Made by a program: the position numbers and the translations under genes
Origin: Pogostemon cablin
Taxonomy: Eukaryota; Streptophyta; Magnoliopsida; Lamiales; Lamiaceae
DNA length: 64,000 bases
Direction of reading: 5' to 3'
Assembly (NCBI GenBank): GCA_023678885.1
Contig: CM043001.1
Span: 1,994,001 to 2,058,000 of the forward strand
Shown here: positions 1 through 8,049 of the stretch, piece after piece
Layout: each line of letters starts with the position of its first letter
How positions within the stretch are numbered: position 1 is the stretch's first letter
Notes under the pieces: model-generated
Database searches by the model: none
The model's input: the letters and a program-made list of their open reading frames with translations, nothing else
Told to the model about the DNA's origin: nothing

Positions 1-201
1 TTGTTAATAAATTTGTGCAACACATCATAATTCAAGTTTTTGAGCATGAAATTCTTACTGGACGGGCCAATTCAGGCAATTATCAAGATAACATATCCCA
101 AAATTTTAACCATGGCAGCATATGATCTCCAAATAAAATAAAATCCAAAGCAGGTAGTCATATATAATCACAAACTGGAATGAAAATGTTTTTAAATTTC
201 A

Positions 202-319
202 AATACTTGAATACCAAAATGAGGCAAACACCACGCCATCTCATACTTCCTGCAATAGTCAATACTTGAATACCGAAATGAGGCAAACATCACGCCATCT
301 CATACTTCCTGCAATAGTC
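202..319. repeat. 59-bp tandem repeat, two copies
   Basis: Two adjacent copies with a period of 59 bases, each starting AATACTTGAATACC and ending CTGCAATAGTC, differ at only a few bases. A second short repeat, AAATACAAAGGTAGTCAGTC, follows twice at about 329-371. Both lie just downstream of the stop codon of the minus-strand kelch-like gene. The related segment at 45541-45895 resembles this flank but does not show the doubling as clearly, so the duplication probably arose after the two segments split. Confidence 0.85.
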
Positions 320-364
320 AATAATTAAAAATACAAAGGTAGTCAGTCAAAAATACAAAGGTAG

Positions 365-1657
365 TCAGTCAATCAATCTTAGTAAGATTAGAATCATGAC
401 ATAGCAAAAATGAGAGATTATTACTTGACGCCCTTTCGCCATACGAGCCCTCAGAACTTGCTTTCGCGCTTTCACCATACGAGCCCTCAGAACTTGCTTT
501 CGCGCTTTCACCGCACGATCATGAGCTCGCACCCATGAAACTTGCTTTCGCTTTGGGGATGCTGGAACCCGACACAGCGACAAAGTAGGCAGAGGCATGA
601 GAAGCTCGCAGCTATTGACGACAAACTCGGAGGAGTTTATGAGCTTCACATCTATTGGTGGTAATTCCTGGCCCAAAAGGGAAATGGCTAGTTTAATTTT
701 CTCTAGAGACATTTTCGTAGCCACCAGCCCTTTAATTTTATCCGGCAGCTTATGCTCTCTCCTCTGAAGCTCCCTATTTCTCATATTATGCCTCTCTATA
801 TCTAGAGAGTATGTGAGAATACTCATCTTTGAGGTTGATTCATACTTTAGAGTTGTTCCTTGAACAATGTAGAAACAACATTCTCCTCCACCAGACTCAC
901 ACACCAAGCAAGAACGCATCTCTTTTTCGTAAATGTAATCTTCGAAGGATGAGGGAATCCAATCACTCTCCCTCCCCTGTTTCATATCAAACACTTGATA
1001 TGGGGTGATGACTATCTCATCTTTCATGACGGCTGCAATATTTATCCTTTCTATGCCAAATGGTCTTTCACTTGGTGTCCAAATTTGTTCAGTGATATCC
1101 AACTCAAACTGTAAACAATTGCCATTCTCATTCAACAAGTTGACTAACAATGTTTGCTGGTCCTTGAAAACAGCCCAATCCACTGTGCAATTTTCGTGAA
1201 AGGAATCACGAAATGGCTGAATTGGGGGCAGCGCTTTCCATTCATTCTTCACTGTATCGTATATCTCAAAGTCACCCAAAAGGTGAGACTGAATAAACGA
1301 TGAGAATAAAAGCAATCTCTCATCTAGGAGTTGGACTGCCGTAGGAAAAGATTTGCTATAAAGCATGGAAGCCTTATATTTCAACATAGACTCTTCCAAC
1401 ACAAGACTACAACCAGGGCGTAGAAGCTCCTCAGTTAACTCTAGCGTCCAGACCTCCTTAGTAGAAGAAAAGAGATAGAGAGTAGATTTTTTAACCCAAA
1501 AACAAGTGAGCTTGAATTTTCGACTTACACGCAATTGAACTGATTCACAATCTCCCGAGGATAATTTCGACAAATCCACAAAGAAGATGTGATGTTCATC
1601 ATCCGCATCATCACAGTCAACGAAGCAAGGGACGCACAACAAATTACGCCAAGTCAT
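365..1657 (-). CDS. Kelch-like beta-propeller protein (F-box/kelch type, F-box not seen)
   Basis: A 430-residue intact frame without introns. The middle carries kelch-like strands, such as FEIYDTVKNEWKALPPI near residue 133, where a hydrophobic strand, YD and a W before LPP mark the motif. Plant proteins of this kind are often F-box/kelch substrate adaptors of SCF ubiquitin ligases, but I see no F-box at the N-terminus, which begins MTWRNLLCVPCF. It may have lost the F-box or belong to an uncharacterised kelch family. The C-terminal tail is basic and contains a 12-residue internal repeat from a 36-bp duplication. The start is the first ATG after a leader that contains its own 33-bp repeats. 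A second copy lies at 45541-46291, cut by a retrotransposon, and a 90-bp fragment lies at 7621-7712. This is the only intact host-type frame of this length in the window. Whether it is expressed cannot be judged from sequence. Confidence 0.6.
   Translation of the reverse strand: MTWRNLLCVPCFVDCDDADDEHHIFFVDLSKLSSGDCESVQLRVSRKFKLTCFWVKKSTLYLFSSTKEVWTLELTEELLRPGCSLVLEESMLKYKASMLYSKSFPTAVQLLDERLLLFSSFIQSHLLGDFEIYDTVKNEWKALPPIQPFRDSFHENCTVDWAVFKDQQTLLVNLLNENGNCLQFELDITEQIWTPSERPFGIERINIAAVMKDEIVITPYQVFDMKQGRESDWIPSSFEDYIYEKEMRSCLVCESGGGECCFYIVQGTTLKYESTSKMSILTYSLDIERHNMRNRELQRREHKLPDKIKGLVATKMSLEKIKLAISLLGQELPPIDVKLINSSEFVVNSCELLMPLPTLSLCRVPASPKRKQVSWVRAHDRAVKARKQVLRARMVKARKQVLRARMAKGRQVIISHFCYVMILILLRLID
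439..510 (-). repeat. 36-bp in-frame tandem repeat in kelch gene tail
   Basis: Two copies of a 36-base unit beginning CCATACGAGCCCTCAGAACT keep the reading frame and add a 12-residue basic repeat (KARKQVLRARMV-like) to the C-terminus. The copies are nearly identical, which suggests recent slippage or unequal exchange. The paralogue at 45896-46189 ends without this doubling. Confidence 0.85.
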
Positions 1658-1695
1658 CTCTGGGATTATTTAGAGGAAATTAGGGTTCACCTCCT

Positions 1696-1883
1696 TCGCG
1701 AATCTGAATGGAACGAAAACAAGTCTGCTCGCGAATCTGAATGGAACGAAAACAGCGATCAATCGGTTGTAGGGTTTGTTGACTGAAATTGAAAGAATTA
1801 ACGAAAGACAATAGAACAAGGAATTAGGTTTCCCTCGAGACGGGCCTCGCAAGGAATTAGGGTTCACCTCGAGACGGGCCTTG
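1696..1883. repeat. 33-bp tandem repeats in leader of kelch gene
   Basis: Two separate pairs of repeats share a 33-base period. The first pair begins TCGCGAATCTGAATGG at 1696 and 1729. The second begins AAGGAATTAGG at 1818 and 1851. They lie in the presumed 5' untranslated region, just upstream of the minus-strand ATG. The equal period in unrelated sequence is curious but may be chance. Confidence 0.75.
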
Positions 1884-2142
1884 CAAGCTAATTAATGCAC
1901 ATTCCACAGTAATAAATGCAGCTGATTTATTTTTAAAAAAATATTTAAAAAATAGCACCTTGTAATTTTAGAGTTGTTAAACGATCCAGCCCTAACGGGC
2001 TGCGGGCTAAATCGATTCTATTTAAATGGGCCACTAATACTCAAACCTAACCCTAAATATATCGGGCTGCGGGCTAAACGGGCTGTCGGGTTATACAATT
2101 AAAAAACAAACTTCTATACAATTAAAGTGAAAAGACAAACTA

Positions 2143-2476
2143 GCTAACACATCATGTTGGTACAAATTTCTATCTCAAAAGCTCTTATCCAATCTCTAAA
2201 GCCAGTTTATTGCTCCCCAAAAGGCATGTAAGAGTTTATTACAGTCACATCTAAACAAGATAACCCAAAATTTTTATAATTGTACTGAAAAACTTATTAT
2301 ACAGTAGAAATGTTAGTGCAAGTGCAATCACCCACTAATCCACAAATCTGCCATGTTCTCACAACAAGCAATATCATTCAAATAAACGGAAAAAAGGGGG
2401 ATCGCATTCACTTAAAATTCTCAAAAGTGAACAAAAAGCTCTACTACAATATCATCAATCAATTGAAAGCAAAAGA
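2143..2476. repeat. Direct repeat copy 1 (about 335 bp)
   Basis: This segment recurs at 6084-6419 with only a few differences, including the same run from ACATCATGTTGGTACAAATT to AATTGAAAGCAAAAGA. No protein is recognised in it. Both copies lie inside the hAT-like element, so it was duplicated within or before capture by that element. Confidence 0.9.
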
Positions 2477-2758
2477 TGATGAATTGGGGCTGATCTCATC
2501 TAGACTAATCAAACAAACAAAGTAAATGTTTCAGGTTATGCATAAATGAAACTACATTAGTTTTCCTTTTTTTTTTCTTTTTCAGATTTCTTTTTCTTAT
2601 ACTTCAGCTTTAGATAATGTAAAATAGATCAAGAAACAGTACAATAGTAATGACTGCAACAAGGAATAAAAGATCACAATGGATTATATAGCTAAAATCA
2701 TTTACATGTCATCCTTCCATTGCTAAAGATAAACAACGAAAATTAATGAAGTTCTCAC

Positions 2759-2822
2759 CTTCACCCTATGACACAGAATTTCCAACACCCTTGTTCCCAC
2801 ACCATAACCAGCATCCTCTAAC
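2759..2822 (-). pseudogene. TRAPPC5 (Trs31) exon fragment
   Basis: On the minus strand a 64-base exon is bounded by an acceptor (CTTCAG) and a donor (GTGAGAAC). It encodes LEDAGYGVGTRVLEILCHRV, which closely matches the conserved segment of plant TRAPPC5, a subunit of the TRAPP vesicle-tethering complex (from memory, LEDAGYAVGARVLELLCHRE). The neighbouring TRAPPC5 exons were not found, so this is an isolated fragment rather than a gene. The preserved splice sites suggest it was copied from genomic DNA, not from a mature mRNA. Confidence 0.8.
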
Positions 2823-3587
2823 CTGAAGCAGAACGAAGTCATCAAGTTTTAACCAGTGCCAAACTCCACATTCAAGATAAAACATTTATTCACCACATAA
2901 ATTCCAAAGAAATGTTAGTAATTACTATATAGCAGCAAAATATTCAGAAAATATTGTAACGGAATAGATGTCAAGCATTCCTTTGATCATGTGAAAACTA
3001 TTAAGTATCCTAAATTACAATTATCAATTTAGTGAAAACAAGGAATTGAATCGTCATAGTAGATGAAATTATGTCCACTACATAATACTAAACTACATAT
3101 ATAAAAATCAGATTCATTGTACATCAAACTGTAAGTATAATATAATTTAAAGATAGTATCCTCTCATTAATACTATCACAGTCCCAATCCACAACCATTT
3201 AATATCTCAATTTCACATAAAATATGATCTACATGTGTGATGTGTCCAAGGAATGTTTTCCATGTAAACTGGAACAAATAGTAACATAGAATAACTCATT
3301 AAATTTATAAGTACATCCAAAACATACCTCTAAGGCAATATCCAAAAACATAGATATACATTTTCTTTTTGGATGTCTGTCTGAGTATATGAATCTATTA
3401 AAACTAATTTTTCTAGAAAAGCTTCCAGCTTAATTTTAAGATCAATATATGCACTTTACAAAAAAACCTAAGATATCCACCTTACAAAAAAAGACAATAA
3501 ATGAGAGATACATAGTTGGTAAAAGCTTATCAAGCATCTAGAACATAAATCTTGCATATGCCAAAGATATCAGCAGATCAAACTTAC

Positions 3588-3688
3588 CATGTTGGCAATA
3601 ACTTGCATAAACTGCATTATTTACCACACCATACTGATCCAATTCATAGTCCCAAACCTTCAACTCCACTTCATGGAATCCATTCAAT
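3588..3688 (-). pseudogene. Acyl-lipid thioesterase (ALT-like, 4HBT) exon fragment
   Basis: A 101-base minus-strand exon lies between an acceptor (TTTCCAG) and a donor (GTAAGTT). It encodes LNGFHEVELKVWDYELDQYG followed by VVNNAVYASYCQHG. This is the start of the 4HBT hot-dog domain of plant plastid acyl-lipid thioesterases, with the conserved D(Y/F)ELDQ(F/Y)GVVNNAVY region that holds the catalytic Asp. No other exons of the gene are recognised nearby. It lies 0.8 kb from the TRAPPC5 exon on the same strand inside one transposon-like unit, which supports gene-fragment capture. Confidence 0.82.
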
Positions 3689-3699
3689 CTGGAAAGATT

Positions 3700-5100
3700 T
3701 AAGCAAAGTATCAAGTTTCTACTAGAATGCAGTAATTAGATATGTCACTGTGGCAATTAAACACATAATATAGGTGTAACTTGCAACCTAAACAACCAAA
3801 GAGCAGCTGAAAGAACTTATGGTGACATTTCTAGCAGCTCAATTAAGCTGCAGCTTGTTCTTGAACACACAAATGTTCCCACATGTAGTAATAAGGGTTA
3901 AAAGAATATTCTTAGCCACAAAAGAACATAATAAGCTCTTAAATTTAATATATATATGATGGGCAAAAAGCAGGCCCAAACTTTTCAAAGTTAAAGATAT
4001 TAAAGGAAATCTGAAAATGGATAAGAACATAGGTAAAATTAGTATCTACATGATCTCACTGAGGGAATATCTGGCTTTCATAAATTATAAGTCAACAATT
4101 TCATACATTATACTCTAATTTTATCACCACGGAGAGTTAAATGCTAAGGTCATAATATTATTAAGTTAGTCATAATCTTTAAACATGAGGTGTGCTGAAA
4201 GAAACAAAACTAGCGTTTAACACTTTCAAAGTATTACGAATTTTTCATGGCGCTTGATTTACAATAGGGGAATGGAAATTTTTATCAAGATATATGTTCC
4301 AGCATACATCTCTGTTACGACAATACGCAGAAACATCATGAACCCACCTCCAACATTACTTGATCACACCAATCATGAAATCTTCCCAAAAGTACTTTAC
4401 ACTATAATAATTGTGGCAGACTAGTGAAAGGAAATAATGATGCATTAGCAAAGAACAAAACTGTATTGAAGTTAGAAAAGTCACGATCAATTAAAGCCTT
4501 TTTAAAAGTCATGATCAATTAAAGCCTTTAACTTTCTTATATGATTATTAGTAGTTTCAAACATTAATTTAAACAGAACATTGGATGTTCTACCGTTGAT
4601 TGTTAAAAATTATAGTGATGGAATAATTAAAGGGAATCATGATGGACTCACAAATTACATAACAATAAGGCAGTTAGAGAAGTCATGAGCAACTGTAAAA
4701 CCTTTTCTATTTTGTAAGGTTGTTTTGTTTGTAGGTTCGAGAACTTGCTTTGAACATAATACTGGATGCTTTATGCTGATTGTTCAGAATTCGTTATAGG
4801 CTACCAAAAGGATTCCATAAGTTGGATTCCATGATGGAAAAATGATTTAATGATGATGACAAATGACAACATTATCATTGTGCATCCTTATGAAAATTTT
4901 CAAGAAGCAGAACAACGAGACTCACTGAAAGCTGCTCAAATGAATATATTGCATAATATATATTATGTAATTTACACATACAGAGCTAACATACAACCTG
5001 AAACACGAACAGAGGACATCCGAGAAATTCAAGAGCCGAGAAATTCAGCTTTTATAGAAAACAACAGCAACTTTCAGCAATAAAATAGAGAGCAAGGATA
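3700..5100. other. No recognised gene
   Basis: AT-rich sequence inside the hAT-like element. Short open frames (for example 4850-5083) have no recognisable domain. I see no splice-bounded exon that I can assign. Confidence 0.5.
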
Positions 5101-5680
5101 CAGAAGGTACCATAATCCCCAAATTCCAGAAAGAGGCCTCAGAACGAAGCAGATAGGGTTTTGATTTGGGCGGCGGCGGGAAGTTTATAATCCTCTCGAG
5201 AACTGGCGCAGCTCCAAAGTGTGTTTTTCGGAAGGGACGAGCGCAGCTAAAGGCATCTTGCATCAAGCTCTTGCACAAGATTGGGTCTCACTTTAGGGTT
5301 CCTCTAGATAGACGAGACTCCATAAACACGATTAGGGTGGAGGAAAGAACGCCTCTAGGAGCATGCCGACCGATACACCTCGAGCCCGGGCTAGCGCGCT
5401 AATGGATTGAGGGCGTCGAGTGCATCGGCGAAGGTGACATAGTCAGAGAGAGAGTGGAGCAAAATCTTTCCAAGCCGCAGCTCCAAAAGCAAAAATTCTC
5501 CTCCAGTTTGAGGGCGGCGAGCGCATCAGTACGAGAGAGAACTGAGCGGCGGCATTCCCAAATAGCGGCGAGTTTGGTGGCAACGTTGTTGCTGACTGAG
5601 AGCAAAAGGATAAAATTAGGGCAGAATTTGGGAACTTTGTGTTGGATTGAGAATAGATAGACAGATAATAGAAGTATAAA
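5100..5680. other. GC-rich island inside the hAT-like element, origin unknown
   Basis: This stretch is clearly richer in G and C than its neighbours and contains purine-rich GAGAGA and GGCGGCG runs. Several short open frames overlap on both strands, including a 68-residue minus-strand frame at 5399-5605, but none matches a family I know. It may be the promoter and first exon of another captured gene. This is inference from base composition only. Confidence 0.35.
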
Positions 5681-5825
5681 AGTAAAACTAACGTTTTTTT
5701 GTATAAAAGTAAAACAGATAATAGAAGTATATAAGTATTTACCTAACGTTTTTTTGTTTAATTTTTTAAATTAATAATTAAATAATAAAATATTAAATAA
5801 TAATAATATTAATATTAAGAGAGAT

Positions 5826-6084
5826 CACTATAAGACATCACAGAATAGACATCGGTGTTATATAATCGATGTCTAACAAAGAATAAACATCAGGTGAAAG
5901 ACATCGGTTAGTAAAAACCGATGTCTATCAGCGCATTTTTAATTAAAACCGATGTCTATCAGCGTACTTTTAAACTGATAGACATCGATTATACAAAAGA
6001 CATCGGTTATTCACCTAAAGACATCACATTCAATGAAAAACCGATGTCTATTCAGTGATGTCTATTAGCGTTTTTGGTGTAGTG
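5826..6084. mobile_element. Small CACTA-like palindromic MITE
   Basis: The segment begins CACTATAAGACATCAC and ends GGTGTAGTG, so CACTA/TAGTG termini are present. The interior is full of alternating AGACATCGG and CCGATGTCT motifs in both orientations, the palindromic subterminal pattern seen in plant CACTA elements. No matching 3-bp target duplication is visible (GAT on the left, CTA on the right). Its right edge abuts the second copy of the 335-bp direct repeat exactly. Confidence 0.5.
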
Positions 6085-6419
6085 CTAACACATCATGTTG
6101 GTACAAATTTCTCTCTCAAGCTCTTATCCAATCTCTAAAGCCAGTTTATTGCTCCCCAAAAGGCAGGTAAGAGTTTATTACAGTCACATCTAAACAAGAT
6201 AACCCAAAATTTTTATAATTGTACTGAAAAACTTATTATACAGTAGAAATGTTAGTGCAAGTGCAATCACCCACTCCAAATCCACAAATCTGCCATGTTC
6301 TCACAACAAGCAATATCATTCAAATAAACGGAAAAAAAGGGGGATCGCATTCACTTAAAATTCTCAAAAGTGAACAAAAAGCTCTACTACAATATCATCA
6401 ATCAATTGAAAGCAAAAGA
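6084..6419. repeat. Direct repeat copy 2 (about 335 bp)
   Basis: Second copy of the segment at 2143-2476. It begins at the right edge of the CACTA-like MITE and is followed within about 30 bases by the decayed P450 exon. The two copies differ by a few small indels, such as CCACTAATCC versus CCACTCCAAATCC. Confidence 0.9.
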
Positions 6420-6429
6420 AAAAGGTATT

Positions 6430-6975
6430 AACAAATCCATGCCAAGGAAAACAAGGAGGAATGAAGTGTAATTTGTATACCTGCGAATTTAGGTAGCTAG
6501 ATAGGTAATGAAATTCTTGGAACAGCAGCCCTAAAGATTGGAATGGGCGGAGAGAAATTTCTGGAAGAGGCAGGGAGGGGTCGTAGCGGTAAAACTGCGT
6601 AGCATAAGGTGAGGGGAAGAGAAGGGCGCTGGTGCAGCCTGTGAGTGGAAAGGATCTCGATAGAGGTGATCTTCAGAAGGTTCCGCCAGTGATCGCTGTA
6701 AGACCAGGTGAGGGAGGTGTAGTTGTAGCCGAGGTGTTTTCCGGCGAGCAGGTGGGGGCGGTTGGCGAAGGTGACGTCGTTCTTGGAGAGGCAGTCCTCC
6801 GCGGCGGAAGGGGAGGAGACTATGAGGACGCGGCGGGAGCCGAAGTTGAGGAGGATGATGGGGTCGTAGCGGTCGGAATTCTTGGCCAAGGAGCGGTAGA
6901 AGGGCTTCTTGAGGAGGTGGAGGTGGCCGAAGAGGAGAGGGTGAGAAGGGGGATGAACTGGTAGGGAGAAGTTCT
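6430..6975 (-). pseudogene. CYP81-type cytochrome P450 N-terminal fragment, frameshifted
   Basis: The minus strand encodes the region after the membrane anchor of a plant CYP81 P450: FGHLHLLKKPF, then a frame with LAKNSDRYDPIILLNFGSRR, VSSPSAAEDCLSKND and FANRPHLLAGKHLGYNYTSL, then DHWRNLLKITSIEILSTHRL. After this the frame breaks. LFQKFLSAHSNL and AAVPRISLPI appear in different frames, and a possible donor (GCAG then GTATAC) follows. The hydrophobic anchor, the I-helix, the ExxR motif and the heme-binding Cys loop are absent, so no enzyme can be made. CYP81 enzymes hydroxylate specialised metabolites such as flavonoids and lignans. Frames on the opposite strand at 6632-6964 are shadows. It is the third unrelated gene fragment inside the hAT-like element. 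Confidence 0.85.
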
Positions 6976-7440
6976 GCCCTAGACAACGTTAGACAGGAGA
7001 CTAATTATGGGACATGGCTATAATGCTATTGGGCTTGTTTTAATAAACTAATGGGCTTAGAGAGTATAGTATGCATAAAAAAATAGAAGAAAAAAAAAAT
7101 GATGCCAGCTCGCCGGGCCAGTCCGTTTAGCCCGAGGACCAGCCCGTTTAGCCCACGGGCTAATCGGTTAGGGCCAAAAAGTCCGAATGCTAAACGGGCC
7201 CAAATTTATAGGCCCTAACCCTAATTTTTTTCGGTTTAAACGGGTCGGAATCACGGTTTACGGGCTTTTAACAACTCTACTTGTACTAGACCTTTTTCTC
7301 AATTCATTGAGTTGGGTCTCCCCCGCCTCTCTCGGGAAATGACCATATGACCCATGGCTGGAACGGGTCGGCCCAGATGGATCCTCCAGAGTCCAGACCA
7401 ATATTATAAAAAAAAAGTGAATAATGTACTTGTATTTTGA

Positions 7441-8049
7441 AAATACATTATTTATACCATTCATAAGAACATACTGATTTACTAAATTTTGTTTGAGGGG
7501 TAGAACTTGATCAATACATCATATTCTTGTAAGAAAACTGTAGAATTCACAAACAAAAAATACATACATTCCACTACAGACAGAAGACGATGAGCATGCA
7601 TTATCATGATTCACAAACATGGCAGTTTCTATGAAAGGAATCACGAAACGATTGAGTTGGGGGAAGCTCTTTCCATTCATCCTTCTCTATATAGTATATC
7701 TCAAAGTCCCTTTTCTCCCCCCCCACCACCCCACATACTATAATTCTCATCATCACCCCTCTCCACACCCTCACCTAAAAGGATGAATACATTATTCACT
7801 ATTTATAGTACATTATTTATATCGTATATGTGTTTTAGAAATACATTATTTATAGTATCATTCATAAGAACATATTGATCACTAAATTTTGTTTGAGGCG
7901 TTGAACTTCATCAATACATCATATTCTTGTATGAGAACTGTAGAATTCAACAACAAAAAATACATACAATCCACCCCAGATAGAAGACATAATGAGCATT
8001 AAAACAGTGAACATAAACAAATGGCAGCATTATCATGATTCACAGACAC
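7441..8049. repeat. Imperfect direct repeat pair with insert
   Basis: Sequence at 7441-7620 (ATTCATAAGAACATA, GTTTGAGG, ATCATATTCTTGTA, AGAATTCA, CATTATCATGATTCACA) recurs at 7840-8049 with moderate divergence. Between the copies are a kelch-gene fragment and AT-rich sequence. No coding potential is seen in the repeats themselves. Confidence 0.8.
7621..7712 (-). pseudogene. Fragment of the kelch-like gene
   Basis: About 90 bases closely match 1190-1275 of the kelch-like gene. Shared runs include GAAAGGAATCACGAAA, CTTTCCATTCAT and ATATCTCAAAGTC. The matching part encodes the FRDSFHENC and YDTVKNEW region. It is too short to be functional and lies between the two direct repeats. It is a third kelch relic in the window. 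Confidence 0.75.

Larger units (their letters stand above)
1969..7279. mobile_element. hAT-like element carrying host gene fragments
   Basis: The left end reads TAGAGTTGTTAAAC and the right end reads TTTTAACAACTCTA, giving a terminal inverted repeat of about 13 bases. Both ends carry mirrored subterminal motifs (AACGGGCTGCGGGCTAAA on the left, TTTAGCCCG on the right), which is typical of plant hAT elements. Possible 8-bp target duplications are CTTGTAAT (1959-1966) and CTTGTACT (7280-7287). They differ at one base, and the left one lies two bases from the TIR, so the ends are tentative. I see no transposase. The interior holds exon fragments from TRAPPC5, an acyl-lipid thioesterase and a CYP81 P450, a direct duplication of about 335 bp and a small palindromic MITE. 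An alternative is two small hAT remnants that happen to flank a host segment. Confidence 0.55.

Noticed and set aside
6632..6964. 110-residue plus-strand ORF
   Set aside because: It is the antisense shadow of the CYP81 fragment. The minus strand has clear P450 homology and the plus frame is valine/glutamate-rich with no family match.
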